Shown here: positions 20,788 through 33,010 of the stretch, piece after piece
Position numbering within the stretch: the first letter of the stretch is position 1
Layout: each line of letters opens with the position of its first letter
DNA from: Ophiura sarsii
Taxonomy: Eukaryota > Echinodermata > Ophiuroidea > Amphilepidida > Ophiuridae
Assembly: GCA_035610835.1 (NCBI GenBank)
Contig: CM069455.1
Location: 38,719,278 to 38,783,277, forward strand
Length of the DNA: 64,000 bases
Direction: 5' to 3'
Made by a program: the position numbers and the translations under genes
Notes under the pieces: generated by a model
Database searches by the model: none
Told to the model about the DNA's origin: nothing
The model's input: the letters and a program-made list of their open reading frames with translations, nothing else

Positions 20788-23700
20788 CTGAGAAACACAC
20801 AAACAAAACAGTAGATATTAAACGAAAATGTAAATCAAACAGGAAAAAACAACAATTTGAAGCCTTAGCTTTTGGCTAATACTTAGCCTCCGTCTAACAC
20901 TTAGCTTTTGGCTAGCACTTTTTAGATTTGGGCTAATACTTGGCTTTCTACTAAGCCTCCGACGAAGGCTTAGTTTTGGCCGAAAGCTAAGGCTACATAC
21001 AAATGGTTGTTTGTACTGTTTTACTCAAAACAAAACAGAGAAAACAAAACAGTAACAAAATATAACACATTTTAAAATGCGTTAACATTTACGAATCTAT
21101 AAAAAAAGATGATTATTGGATATCTCTAAATATCTTTGTCTATAATTGTGAAGGGGAAAAGTAAAGTAGCACTTTCTGATTGCCATTTTAATGCTTGACA
21201 CACAACAACTGTCAAGTAAGATTGTATAGTTTTCAGTTCGGAATTTTTATCGGACTTTTGGCAATTTATAGGTACTTTGTTTTGAGATATGGGGCCTATG
21301 ATGTATGAATAGAGCGAAAAACTTAAAAAGACACACGAATCCATTTTGAAAATCATTATTTACTATGTCGAAATCTTTAGCGCCATGTTTAGCATATGCA
21401 ACATTTGCGTGTGCTTAAAGCCGCGAAAGGGTAAGACCAAAATTCAATAATTCTTGGAGAAAAATTGTTAAAAACAACTTGCCCGATAAAAAACCACCTG
21501 CCAGAGAACTCATCCCGAAAGTCAGGTTGCACCAAGCAAACCCGTCCATTACTTGATCTTCATCGACAACTTCATGAATCAAAGCCAGGTTCGCTATGTG
21601 CTCCAGTCCCACCGATAAGGCAAATATTGTCGACGACGCCGAAATCCCCGCCATTGATTTGAGTAACGGATCAATCGCGAGAGATGTGGAACAGAGTATG
21701 CAAGCTAAATACAGAGTTTTTCTGTTCGATATGAATTGTCTTAAAACAGGACAGCACAATTTACCGATTAAGTTGCTGATTCCGCCGACGGTAGCTAGAA
21801 AAACGGCGACAGAGGGTGCTATACCTTTTTCCTGTGCGTGTGGAATGAGGTATATTATCCAACTTGAAAATGTCCAACCACTCGCAGCACCCAATACGAG
21901 GGCATTGATAAAGCTAACGTTGCTTAATAACGTCAAATTGAGGATACTGGATAAATAGTTAAAGCAAGCTTTGAGCATGGGTTCCTCGTCTTCCGTTATT
22001 GTTTGCAGGTGTGTAGTGTAACCTTTCAAGTGACGCTCCCGTTTTTCTGCATATCTTATTAGCACACCGATACAGATTATATGGCACCCCAAAGCTCCAA
22101 GCAGCAACATGGCTCCTCGCCAACCATAGGTCTCTTTCAATAGTTGCGTCATTGGCGGCATCAACATAGTGCCCACAGATTGGCCACTCACGCAGATGGC
22201 AGTTGCTAATTCAATGTTGTTTTCTCTGAAATAGGTGGCAAGGACTCCTAGCGATACAACTTTGGCAACTGCAAATGAACCTGTAAGATAAAAATGGTAT
22301 ATGCTTTTAGGATATAGTTATATACCTATGAAATCTTTTTGTTCAATAGGCTATCTTTATATCTGCTTCAGTTGTGACGAAGATGACATACGATGTAACT
22401 GCGGCACCTTGTAACCGACAAGCCATCGAAGTATTTCAGTGTTTTTCTAGGTAACCAGCAACTATACCGACATCTGTATACTGGTCCTGATAGCACTCAG
22501 TTTCCTCTTCCGTTCCTCTTCAACAGCACCATTAATCACCTATACGTATCGTTGGGTTCCTTTGAACATTGTGCACTGGTTTCGAGCACTCGGGATCCTC
22601 TTCTAGTGTTAATACTTGTTCTTCTCTTCGGGTAGAATCCGTTTATATCCATCGTAATCCTGCACCTCTGCTAAAATCGCTCCCTTGGCTACCCGTTGAA
22701 CAGAGGATCACTTTTACATTGCTCTTGTATGTTTATAAGTCATTAAACGGAATTGCACCAATGTACCTATCAAACTGTTTCAAATTGTAAGTTTCAAATA
22801 GACACTTAAGATCTTCCAAGGATCATCTTCGTCTTGAGTATCCTATGACAGGAGTTAAAGCTAGTAACAGGACTTTTACTGTTTGTGCATCCAGCATGTT
22901 CAAGTTATGGAACAATCTACCTGTATATATTCGGCAAAGTCAGTTTCTATTATTGCCTTCAAGACGACCTTCAAGACCTATTTGTTCCCCATCTAATCAT
23001 GTTCTCTATATATTATTATGTTAGCTTATATATATATTTTTTTGTAAGCGCTTTGAGCCTCGAAAAATAGCGCATCACAACTACTTGTTGAATGAGGCCT
23101 ATGCATGTATGTTATACGCGCCATTATTCGTTTGAGGTTCCTTTTCAAACTGTTCACATTCAAATTACAGAGTCGCGGTAAAATTTGGCCTATTTTATTT
23201 TGATATTATCAAATGTTATTTTAGTTAAAAAGCGGTTATGGGTGGTGTTACCCTTAATAATAAGAAATTTATCAAGCGCTGTACATGACTTTCGAACTAT
23301 TAATGTGGTGTATATACAAGTATACAATTTTGGCATTTGGGAAGGAAATGAGTCAGAGAATCTGTTTACGGTATCAAATTTCACTCAAATTCTTTTTTGG
23401 CTCAACATTTTTTCGGACAACGTGATAATCGCCGCGTCCTTTAGACCGTGCAAACTGAAGTAGGCATGTTAATGGCGCACCGTGGTTCAGAAGTCACGTA
23501 TAAATGTTGGTCCCGTGTATCGGAAGAGCTATCCCCGAGCACGTTAAAAGGTCACAGACTCCTTCATAAAGAGTAGGGGATCATCCCGGTCTGTGTCTGT
23601 ACAGCATATTCATAGGTTTCAGGAACGTTTGTAAAAAGTACGCTGAAGTTGGTGAAATGTGTCTGAATGGACATAACCGATGCTGATACTGATACTGTAT

Positions 23701-26700
23701 CAGTTTTTGGTAAAAATGCCGAAATTGAACTAAAATCATCTAAAGACACTACTCTAGGATCGTTTTGTTGTTGTTTTTGTTTGGCTTTTTGTATATTCTG
23801 GTGTGCTTATGGAATTGCAATTATATACAATATGACTCTACAGTCTACAACTAATCTGACGATCTCTCTTACCTTCCATTGTTAAGGCTAATACCAAACC
23901 GACAACTCTAGTTGTAAGAGATCCAATTATAAGACTTAGCCCACATAGTATCCCACAGATAATCAGCACTGTAGTAGGATCAATCCCGCCTCCGCTTCTT
24001 ATACCTGGCAGTACCAGTAAACCTTTTAACATAAATGTAAAAACCGGGATCATATTTTAATTGTAGAAGGTTTAACGTGGGTATACGTCTAACCAATGAA
24101 AACAATCACCAAATGGTATAATTAATCCAAATAAATACGCCCCAAGATATGGAGAAAAAATTAAAATTAAAATAAAACAAAATGAAACCTTCACTTGGTA
24201 ATTTTAGTAACCGTTATGGTGAATAACATAATAATAATCCATATTTCAATTTTGAAACGTTTAACGAAGATAACTATTATTATTGATCGATGTCATTAAC
24301 CCCGAAAAGTTCAAATTAATTCAACTAAATGTAAAATTATTAAATTAAAAATGAAATAAAATCAAAGCTTGGTAATATCAGTAACCGTTAATAACATATT
24401 ATATAGTTCAGTCAGTTCCAAATTGGCGAAACCTGTTTACAGCAGCGTATGAATTCAGAAGAGCGTCGTGCGAAAGACGCTCGCATGGCGATATATGGCG
24501 CGCAATGTCGCAGTGTCATTGTATGCTTTTGCGCGCGGATAGATAAAAACCGAATATTTCTCGCCAATTTGGAACTGATTGAACAATAGTATTCGAGATC
24601 ATATTTCAGTTTTGAATTTTTTTTTAACGAAGATAATTATTATCGATTTCATCAACAACGAAACGTTGAAATTAATTCAAATATCAATTTGGAGGCAAAG
24701 TAAAGAAATTAAAATGAAATAAATAAAGGAAACAAGCTTTGAAAATTGAAATGATAATCAACTGTCATGACAAAAGTTCATAAGTATTCTATCCAACGTG
24801 TGACAGAGATGGCTGGTCAATTTCCAAAGTAGTTAGTTTAGTTGAACACTTTCCATGTGACAGGCGTCTGCAGACGACATTCGAAAATGTCACAAAATGT
24901 TTCAAAAATGTCAACATGATTGAATTTCATTATCAAATTTGGAATCATCATGAGCATGAGAAATGCATCTTAATAAGTACACATATGCCTAGTAATGGTT
25001 CAGTAATCCTTGAGATAGACTTGGGAAATGAAAATTGGGAAAGGTTTCTGAAAAAACTGTTTTGTATATGGTAAACTAAATTCTAATGGCGGGGTGGAAA
25101 AAGCGTTAACTACGGTATAATTTCATAATGTCAGTAACTCAATGTTGTCAAAAGAAGCGCACCAGTGTGAGTCACATAAATCGTTGGGTTTGTCACAAAT
25201 TTAGTACCAGGGATGTACAGGGTGAGTCAAAATATATATTAAAGTCCCGATTTCAACGATTTTTTAATTAATAAACTAATTCAAAAACAGAAATGAATAT
25301 ATTTAATTAAATGCACGGGTAGTAACACATTGGTAGCTTTAACCATGTTAACCTTATTGTTATTCCCGGGTTTTTATTTCGTCCATATCGGTTATTCCTT
25401 ATGGGATAAATGTGAATAATCTAAAGTGATGGTATGTTGGTAATATCCATAATTGTGAGGTTTAATTAGTTTCGAATAATTTGGTGTTCATGATTGCAGT
25501 GCTATGTGCGTGTGTGTGATCGGCAATATTGCTTTATATATCAGAGATGAAAAAATGAATTTATTTATAACATTTATATTAAATGTGTGGATAACTAACA
25601 GTGCGATGTGTAAGCCCCGTGTAAGCAAGGGCCATGCGCGCTGGCGAAAGTGATGGGTTCACGGACGGTGCTTCCGCGCTGTCGAAGTGATATGAAAAAG
25701 GGAAACTTTTCCGATGTCACATTTTCAAAATAAAAGATTGAGCTTCGCGGCCGTCGAAGATGATGCGTTTTTAAAAAGGTTCAGCTTCAAAAAATGTAAA
25801 AATGGTAGGGTACAAGTTTAAATAATAATATTATTGATTTTGTTTTGAATACGGGACCTGAATTATATTGACTCACTCTGTATGTGCGGTCCCGCCCCCC
25901 CCCCCCCCCCCCAACCCTAGCCGGGACAAAGTTTACGGCGGTGTACGTCCCGGCTACACGCCCCGGCTAGCGGGGCAAATTTTGTACGTCCCCGGTACAC
26001 GCCCCCGTATAGCCGGGCAACGTTGTGTGATGTACGTCACCGCCATGTCCCGGTATGCAATTGATAAGTGCATTACAGGTATCATTTTACTTTATTTAGT
26101 CGCACATATTATACCAGATTAATGAATTAATTAATTTTAAATACAAAATACACCAAAATAGATTCTCAATGGAATTGAATATGCAGATGTTTTAGGAAAT
26201 ATAAATTTATTAATTAGAAGAGATTCTGCAACACATTTGTTCAACTCGTAGTGAAATATTACACTTCAAATTTAATATATGGGATGATTTTGACATTACA
26301 GTGCAACAGAGCATGAATTACCAAAAGTGCATGTTATTGAAATGACGCTCTAATTCAAAAAGTAACATATGTCAGACAAGGAGACAATATTATATTATAG
26401 AATGCAGCTTGGTGATTTAATGTCACAAAAAAAAATGATTTGACCGTATTTGCATATAATTAACATATTATAAAGAAATACATTACAAATTTGCTTTTTG
26501 TTATTTCAAGCAAAAACTATACATGCTATTAACACCAAATTCACAGGATATGAAGTTCCCATCATTGTCAACAATTCTGTCTGAGAAAAAGTTCACATTT
26601 ATCTTAACTTTAAAAAAAACACCAACATCTGTCTTAATTAAGCTTAATTAATGACCAAACTCGTTAAAATTATTAAGCAATACTGTGTATCCAAACCAGA

Positions 26701-27918
26701 CTTGCAAGGTATCAAATTAAAGATAAAGATGTGCTTAAAACAATGGTCTGAGGAGATAATTCAATATTCCTTTAGTATTTAAAATATTTGCCTCCAAACA
26801 TTTGGTATATTTAAAATAAAATAAATGGTGTTTTTGTATTTTTCTCATGAATTACACATGCAATAAACACTATAATCACAGAGAAGGATGTTTATGGTTA
26901 GCCACACAAATCTGTCAAGCCATTTATTAACATGTTTGCTGTATAATCCATTTACGCGCGTAGTTAATCAATTAATTAGGCGTTACATGGAATAAATTTG
27001 AACCACTTTTTGTATGCCAATTAAGTTATGTAAGGTTTCATATTAATCCTTAAATTATGCTTAATAAAATGGTCAAGCCACATTTCTCAAATTAATTTGT
27101 CTTATTCTGTAATATTAATCAAAACTTTATATACATTAATTTTGCAACATTTTCTTACAATAACAATGTATTTCATACAATGTACAACTGTGCACAAACT
27201 TGGCAAAAGTCTATTAATATTTGTCCAGCCATGCACGCAAATAATAGAAGCAATCTTTAAGGACATGCTCACGCTAAGGGACCAATGGTTTGAAATCCGC
27301 GCTACAAGAAACCTGAAATGCCATTCAGCAGTGTGCAGTCAAGGGTTTTAAGCATAATGGTGTATGTTACTTAAGGTGACCGTGTGCTGACATGCAATCC
27401 TGTACATTATAAAGGCCTGTACTACGCCTAAATAGTCAAGGCCATAAAAGCAAAAAGATCATCCAGGTGTAAGTGGTAAATTGTTCTTGTAACACTTTCC
27501 ACGTGGCAGGCGTCTGCAGACGACATTCCAAAAGTTCACAAAATTTTTCAAAAAATGTCAAAACTATTGGATTTCAATACCATATTTGGAATCACCATGA
27601 GATATGAGTTAATAAAAATACAAACATGCCTAGTATTGGTTCAATAATCTTTGAGATACATTTTATTGAAAATTGGGAAATTTTCCAACTTTGATACACA
27701 CACACACAATTATTCAGCCCGAAAGATCAGAGATCATACTTACACACAAGACTACCAATACCAGGAGCAAGTGCTATCGCCAATCCGATCACCCAAGTGT
27801 AAGTGGTAAATTGTTCTTGTAAGTCCGGTAGGAGGACGCTGAGACTCTTGAGTGTGCCCATGTCCAGGAAAAACACTAACGTCACTCCGCATAATACGAC
27901 GCGTGATGTTGCGCACAT
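20663..27918 (-). CDS. MFS transporter, monocarboxylate-transporter-like, copy A (whole gene)
   Basis: Four exons (27744-27918, 23873-24004, 21483-22280, 20663-20787) total 1230 nt and predict 409 aa, short but normal for the SLC16 family. All junctions are phase 1. The order is: TM1-TM2 in exon 1, TM3 region in exon 2, motif YFRENNIELATAICVSGQSVG-like (related to the family's YF.RRR.LA.G.A..G motif) at the start of exon 3, TM5-TM10 through exon 3, and TGSYD-SF in exon 4. The N-terminal DGGWGWVV motif of classical MCTs is absent. The predicted location is a cell membrane; the substrate is unknown, probably a small organic anion by family. Intron 3 begins with GC. Introns contain R1 repeats and an antisense LINE remnant. 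No frameshift or stop was found in any exon, so it is probably functional. Confidence 0.83.
21483..22280 (-). CDS. MFS transporter copy A, exon 3
   Basis: The exon starts after TATCTTACAG at 22280 and ends at 21483 where TCGG|GCAAGT gives a GC donor; a GT donor in this region would put the terminal exon out of frame. Its 266 residues include LATYFRENNIELATAICVSG, ETYGWRGAMLLLGALG (TM5), a cytoplasmic loop, and helices through GISASSTIFALSVGLEHIAN and AWCNLTFGMSSLAGGF. It differs from copy B by scattered substitutions only. The plus-strand ORFs over this exon are shadows. Confidence 0.88.
22550..23090 (+). mobile_element. LINE C-terminal fragment in intron 2 of copy A, antisense to host
   Basis: The plus-strand frame reads LLKSLPWLPVEQRITFTLLL and YKSLNGIAPMYLSNCFKL, then after a frameshift KDHLRLEYPMTGVKASNRTF and SMFKLWNNLPVYIRQSQF. 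This is the standard C-terminus of CR1-like LINE polyproteins. The 3' end GTAAGCGCTTTGAGCC at about 23045 is also LINE-like. The same fragment is present at 36840-37300 in copy B. Confidence 0.8.
23235..23760 (-). repeat. Dispersed repeat R2, inverted copy in intron 2
   Basis: On the minus strand it matches the R2 repeat at 20128-20545: GATAAATTTCTTATTATTAAGGG at one end and TTTAGATGATTTTAGTTCAATTTCGGCATTTTT at the other. A remnant of the same arm is found at about 38490-38550 in copy B. Confidence 0.55.
23873..24004 (-). CDS. MFS transporter copy A, exon 2
   Basis: The 132-nt exon runs from acceptor ACTGCCAG|GTATAAG at 24004 to donor GAAG|GTAAGA at 23873, phase 1 at both ends. It encodes IRSGGGIDPTTVLIICGILC and a following helix ending LTMEG. 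An alternative in-phase acceptor 18 bases upstream (24022) would add LLVLPG. The shorter form better fits the family's TM2-TM3 loop length. Confidence 0.75.
24407..24584. mobile_element. Small TIR element in intron 1 of copy A
   Basis: TTCAGTCAGTTCCAAATTGG-CGA on the left pairs with TCGCCAATTTGGAACTGATT-GAA on the right. The interior is GC-richer with GCGCGC tracts. Related ends (CGCCAATTTGGTACTGACT) occur at 55190-55215 and 58567-58600. It is absent from the matching intron of copy B. Confidence 0.7.
24838..25065. repeat. Intron repeat R1, copy 2
   Basis: It contains AGGCGTCTGCAGACGACATT and following sequence shared with 3419-3625 and 27493-27705. It is non-coding. Confidence 0.65.
25218..25880. 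mobile_element. TA-flanked TIR element, mariner-like ends
   Basis: It starts CAGGGTGAGTCAA and ends TTGACTCACTCTG, with TA on both sides (25216-25217, 25881-25882). At 663 bp and without a transposase frame it is a non-autonomous element in intron 1 of copy A. Lone ends of similar type lie at about 2040, 50786 and 56154. Confidence 0.75.
25890..26090. repeat. GC-rich block with short GCCCGGCTA repeats
   Basis: A poly-C run is followed by imperfect repeats of CCCGGCTA-CACGCCCCGGCTAGC type up to about 26010. A plus-strand ORF reads poly-proline and then repeats; its composition is explained by the repeats and I do not call it a gene. Confidence 0.5.
26101..26296. repeat. Duplicate of window positions 1-197
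   Basis: This is the counterpart of the left-edge segment, indicating that transporter units X and A share sequence well downstream of exon 1. Confidence 0.8.
26300..27456. other. Intron 1 of copy A, no further element seen
   Basis: The sequence is AT-rich with no gene or bounded element recognised. Confidence 0.5.
27457..27492 (-). pseudogene. Short displaced fragment of MFS exon 1
   Basis: These 36 bases match exon 1 (EQFTTYTWMI) and join the R1 repeat at exactly the same base as the longer fragment at 3351-3418. The fragment lies about 250 bp downstream of the true exon 1 within intron 1. Confidence 0.65.
27493..27705. repeat. Intron repeat R1, copy 3
   Basis: This R1 copy (GCAGGCGTCTGCAGACGACA) joins the exon 1 fragment on one side and ends in a (CA)n run before exon 1 of copy A. 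Confidence 0.7.
27744..27918 (-). CDS. MFS transporter copy A, exon 1
   Basis: ATG is at 27916-27918 and the donor is T|GTAAGTATG after 27744. It has 58 residues identical to those of copy X: MCATSRVVLCG, LDMGTLKSLSVLLPDLQEQF, TYTWVIGLAIALAPGIG. The start is the first Met in the frame and is conserved in all three copies. Confidence 0.87.
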
Positions 27919-28166
27919 CGTGACTGAGCTTTTGTGTTAACTAAAATCCGCACCACACCAAACGAAGGAAAATATGGTCAGACTTGTTGATACAGTATCA
28001 ACTGAATCTATAATGGGCATTTAGCTTGTATGCAGCTGGGAGCCTCTACGTTTCTTTTAATATCGGATGCCTAAGGATATGTGCGTAATTAGCGCAAACA
28101 GTCGGTCCTAACATAATATGAAATATACTGGCAGTTACTGGTATAGTTGACAGGGAGAAAGGGTAC

Positions 28167-28538
28167 TTAAGGTCCCAGATACTGGTGTACCAGTATCGTA
28201 CAATACTGAAACTTAATTTTTTTTGCTAGTATCGTCGATGCTGGTACGATTTTACTGGAGCACCAAATACGATACTGGAACACCAAATTGAGGGATACTG
28301 GAACGTTTTTATGTTCCAGTATAAGGGCGATTATATTGGTACACATGATACCAGTGAGATCGGTCCCAGTATTGAACGATACTGGTACATAATTATGTTC
28401 CAGTATCGGCCGATACTGGAAAATTGTGTATGTGCCAGTATCAGCCGATACTTCAACACTAACTTTGTTCCAATATCGAACGATACTGGGTGCTTCAGTA
28501 TCGGACGATTCTAGTACAGTCCAGCAACTGGGACTTAA
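28167..28538. mobile_element. Dyad-array element (GTATCG family), copy 2
   Basis: TTAAGGTCCCAG to CTGGGACTTAA bounds paired CCAGTATCG/CGATACTGG units. It lies 250-620 bp upstream of the copy A start codon, in the same place as in copies X and B. Its left and right ends are inverted repeats of each other (TTAAGGTCCCAG against CTGGGACTTAA). Confidence 0.75.
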
Positions 28539-28539
28539 A

Positions 28540-29665
28540 GTACACTTTTTCCGATGACAGTTTCGACTCGAGTGTCATGTTCGACTACTTTCCATAGAAA
28601 TAAAGGTAGTTGTTATTGACCTCACTTTTCCTCTACAAGGTTTAGGGAAATGGTCATAAACGTGACTCAGTTGGCGGACTCCCTCGTCAATGTTCCATGG
28701 CTGTCTTCTTTTTGTCTGTCTTATATATGGATGGCGTCAAAGCCTCACCGGCAAAGAATATTTCCAGAGTGGCAAACGTATTTGTGATGAATTTGTCACG
28801 ATTTGCAAAAACAGATTTGCTTTCTTTGTGGTTGGAATCATCGTGAAAATTAAGGCGAAAGCAAACAAATATGGTAGACACGCTGAAAAAACAAATGAAA
28901 TCTCCAACCTTTAAAATTCAAATAGATTCAAATTATGAGAAAGCTGTACGATTTAGTTAGTGTTGGTATACCGTATTTCTTCGTTTGGAAAAAAAACCGC
29001 TGTTTCAGCAAATTCAGCAAAATTTGATTAAAAAATGCAAGACCAATTTGGCAATATATCAGTTTGGCACGATCTCTGTCACCAAACGACTCAGATATTG
29101 AAAATGCAAGCCTTACACCTCCTATCCAAACATTACTTGAGTGCCCGCTCCGGGCTTTTACTCATCAATTTGTTAGTATAAAATCCTTGGATTATGTGTT
29201 ATTACCGCCAATATTTGTGCGATTTACCGTGATCAAAACAGTTCGTGATCAAAAACCCATTTGAGTAATCCATAACAACATATGCATACTGGTGATTGCA
29301 CCTCACATCTTCAAACAAGTCAAAGCCCCTGTTGATTGATAACATAGGTAGCTTTAAAGAGGCACTGAGAGATACGTATGGGAGTGCGCTCTCAATTTTC
29401 TGAAAATCAGTTTTTTTGCACCTACATAATACCGCATATACTAACTACCATCTGAAACGGTTTACCTTAATTCGCCGTCCATCATGTAACATTTCCACGA
29501 TTTTGTCATTTCGATGTAGATCACATCGAAATGATCAGCATCACTCTCCACATAATTTGCTTCAATCAAACTTTAACCTAGCGCCATTATTCCACCGGTT
29601 TCCGTTTAAATCGTTACACTTCAGGGTTCCTACGTACCTTATCTATTGAAACGATTAATTTTTTC
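28540..29665. repeat. 5' flank of copy A shared with X and B
   Basis: It matches about 44878-45915 closely and 4432-6480 more loosely. Homology to B ends after CTTATCTATTGAAACGATTAAT near 29665. No convincing gene is found; short ORFs in this block are not conserved in frame between the three copies. Confidence 0.7.
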
Positions 29666-31570
29666 GGCAATCTCTTAATGGCCCTTTAAAGAGGTAATAT
29701 AGTAGCATTAAAGCATTTTATGTGTGTATATACTTCATTCAGGATTCAAGATGAAAATTAATAATGTCATATTTGCTAAAACACTGCAAAATTTGATTAA
29801 AACAATGTTTAAACATTATCGAAATTTATTGGAATCTTTCTTAAAATGTCCTCTATTTAATATAGAGCCCATTACGGAACTTCCTATTTTTAATGACAAT
29901 GTTTACTACTGCAGTGTTTTAAAACTCTTTTCTACTCTTTTCTAATAACAGCAGCAGCAGCCTTTTGCCCAGCGTATTGTTAGCGCTACATTAACTTTAA
30001 TGTACATAGGAAAGAATATTTGAATTAGCGTTTTGTTGTACAAATATAATTTAGATTCTCTCAGATACTGGCTACGGGCCTATCACCCCCGACCCGAAGG
30101 CTAAGGAGTGATAGGCCCGTAGCCAGTACCGAGAGAAAATAGTGTGCCCTATTGCCCAGATATTAACCATGTAGTACTTGTTTTATTACACCTCACGGTG
30201 ACTCTGGGGATGAGGTTGTAGGGAAATAGTCAAATCTATTTTCCTAGGGAAATAGTACTTGTGATAGGAATTAGCCAATGAATTGACATGATTAGTTCAT
30301 GAATATTTATGAGGTGTAATAATAAAAATCACATGGTTGAAATCAGGCCTATCATGATATAATACAACCTGAGCATCCGCCTTAGACACAAGCCTTACAC
30401 AAGGTAAAAATTGGACATTATTAAGAGCGCCCTCTTCGATGTTCAAACTGTGTGTTTGTGAATAATCATGAACCGGAAAGGTACTGCAGTCACGCCTCCT
30501 GGATATAAACTGCAATATCAACGCCGCCTAGTGACGCTATAGAGCGTTGCTTCGTCTGCTTCATTTTAATATTTAAGTATAATAACAGGGGATGTAGTCT
30601 ATCGTAGCTATATTTAAATGATCATTATGTTCCAAAATGTTGAAATATTAGAGAAATAGCCCATCAGATATCACTATCTATAGGAGTGTTAGATAAAGTA
30701 TTGGAATAGCAATTACGGAATTATTATTCCATGATGGTAAGATGTTTTAAAGTCTATGAAACAAGTACGGGTAAGATTCAAAGCTTATTTTCTCAATGAA
30801 TTACGTTCATATCATATTTATTTTTAGTATTCCGTAATTCCTTATATACTCAAGTTATATTTTATTCTTATTTGAAAACAATCCAGGTAATACAACGTCT
30901 AATGTAGTGATATTAGAATTACTAAACTTTGTTCACCAAAACTATCAGAAGTAAAAAGCCCATTTCATAATCATGCGAGTTTACTCTCCTTTCAAATATC
31001 CCGCGTCAATCCCAAGAATAAACTGAATGGTCTGTAATATCGATGAATGACCCATGATTGATTTCTTTTGATTCACTTTCTACCCAAGTCGTCGGTGCTC
31101 ATCAAAATACACCGTGATGCAATGTAACGCAAGGCCAGTCTCTATTCAATGTTATTGATTGAGATAATGTTACGAATAATGCATGTAGTATTGAGATAAG
31201 TCATTGATGTCTGACAGTGCTATCGATTTAGGGATTATAATTCCGTGAAGTAGACATTAAGTTTTCTGTTTGATTTACTGATTAACATTTGAATTGCATA
31301 ATGTCTGGTTTACCGCGAGCTTTGGGATAATATATAATAATGTTCTCGTGGCAATTAATTGACCGGGAAGGGACCTTTATGGATTTTAATGGAAATCAGC
31401 CCAAACTTACAACTGTAAGGATTAAGAAAAATCAGTTGCCTTTGTGCAATAACACGTTGTTTCAAAATATTCTATCCCCGGCTCGGACAGATTTTATGGT
31501 CATTGGGAAATAACGACATTCAAATAAGTATTTGGTATTTGTTAATTCTCTGCCACTGTAATCGGAAACT
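29666..31570. other. Intergenic, hairpin only
   Basis: The only clear structure is a hairpin at 30057-30136, with a weaker inverted repeat TTATTACACCTC/GAGGTGTAATAA at about 30183-30322. No gene is seen. Confidence 0.5.
30057..30136. repeat. Short hairpin with ~30 bp arms
   Basis: TCTCTCAGATACTGGCTACG-GGCCTATCAC pairs with GTGATAGGCC-CGTAGCCAGTACCGAGAGA around a ~18-base loop. It may be the core of a small foldback element or a structured RNA. There is no other support for transcription. Confidence 0.75.
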
Positions 31571-31647
31571 GTCACTGTGGCCGAGTGGTCTAAGGCGGTG
31601 GTCAAATGGAAACCTTTGCGCGTGAGTTCGAATCTCACTGGAGTCAC
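31571..31647 (+). tRNA. tRNA-like sequence (Leu/Ser-type), probably degenerate
   Basis: It has an A-box-like TGGCCGAGTGG and a B-box-like AGTTCGAATCT, a perfect T arm (GTGAG-TTCGAAT-CTCAC) and a T run just downstream. The acceptor strands do not pair well (5/7 at best, with a shift) and no good anticodon stem or long variable arm is visible, so it is probably a pseudogene or a tRNA-derived repeat head. It is followed by a partial foldback arm at 31680-31750. Confidence 0.4.
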
Positions 31648-32037
31648 CTTTTTTGTCTTTATTTTACTTATGATTTTGAAGTAATTATGAATCGTATCGC
31701 CCTGTAACTCAGAAAATATTCATGATTTATTATCAGAAATGTAATTCGGCATGAAATCTACTGTCTAAAAAAAGTTTGGTACATAAACTATGATGTGACT
31801 TTGATAAAATATGTACACAAATATTATCTAAATATGTTCATTTTGCATGTTGGTTCTCGGGGAGGGGCATCCATTTTCAACTTATTTTCTACTACAAGGG
31901 AGTTTGTTTTCTTAACAGAATGCCCACTGAAGTAAATTGAAGCTGCATACATAATTTGTACCACACGCAATTTCTATAAATTGGTGTCATGTGTTATTTG
32001 AAACATTAAATTGTAAAAATACATTGATATCACGAGG

Positions 32038-32111
32038 TTCGAAATAGCTCAGTCGGTAGAGCTTTAGACTCTCAATCAACAAGCCGTAGGTTCGAATCTT
32101 GATTGAAGTTC
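32038..32111 (+). tRNA. tRNA-like sequence, probably degenerate
   Basis: TAGCTCAGTCGGTAGAGC is a perfect D arm and A box, and GGTTCGAATCT a good B box. The acceptor stem and T stem are mismatched. If folded in register the anticodon would be CTC (Glu), but only three of five anticodon-stem pairs form. It lies in a very AT-rich context. Confidence 0.4.
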
Positions 32112-33010
32112 TTAATTTTATTTATTTATTTAATATTATTATCTATTTACATTTTTTTTATTTTTAAATTGACATTTATTCATATTGATTTTTTTTTTTT
32201 TTTTAACTTTCTTCTATCTTGATGGGTTTATTTATTAATTATGTGTTCATTTGATTTTCAATTAATTGAACATTAATGTTATACATTATTGTTATTCATT
32301 CATTTGTTTGTCTAAGGATTTAATAACTTACCTAATTAATGAATTAATATATTCATTTATTTATCTATTTATTTACCCATTAATTAATTAATTAATTATT
32401 AATACATAAATCGATGTGGTCGAGCTCATAAACTTATCTTTTCATAAATAAAAAGATCACATGGTGTTTCAATTCGTATTAAAGCAAACACAAACTATTA
32501 ACTTCAATTTTATAATACATTGTTTTAATTATAATTTCAAAATCTGTCGTAACCAGCCCATACTAAAAGCGTGTTCAGGTTATTTGAAATGACATTGGAT
32601 TACAATATCGCTGACGCTAAATATATCGCGCTGATGCTAATAACGAGGTCGTACTACAAATTAAATTGAATGATGATAATCGATTGGCCATCCACTATTT
32701 ACTATTGAAGTGTAACGTGTAATGTAAACCAATTATTACCATATCAATTGGATCACGCTTTCAAGTCCTGAACACTGATTGAAAAGATCGCTACATAAAA
32801 CCAATGGGATGTGCTAGCATTAGTAAAGGTGCGTGACCCATTTACCAGGGAGTTACATAATCACTTCGATAGTGAAAAGCAATTATGCAGTATCAGACCT
32901 GGATCACTGCGCATGAATGGTATGAATGGGCGCTTATCCCTTTAGGTATACTTGTCTCAGGATAAAACAATCTCGATAAATACGAAATAAAATAACATTG
33001 ACAAAACTAC
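32112..33010. other. AT-rich intergenic stretch
   Basis: ATTA/TTTA low-complexity tracts (32100-32400) are followed by AT-rich sequence. No gene is recognised. Confidence 0.5.

Noticed and set aside
21465..21958. Plus-strand ORFs opposite transporter exon 3 (also 35901-36263)
   Set aside because: They are antisense shadows of a strongly supported exon.
25868..26122. Plus-strand ORF with poly-proline and repeated GYTPRLAGQ-like phrases
   Set aside because: It is explained by a poly-C run and GCCCGGCTA DNA repeats; no conserved protein features.
31571..31647. Functional tRNA gene
   Set aside because: The acceptor strands do not pair and no proper anticodon stem is visible, so it is listed only as tRNA-like.
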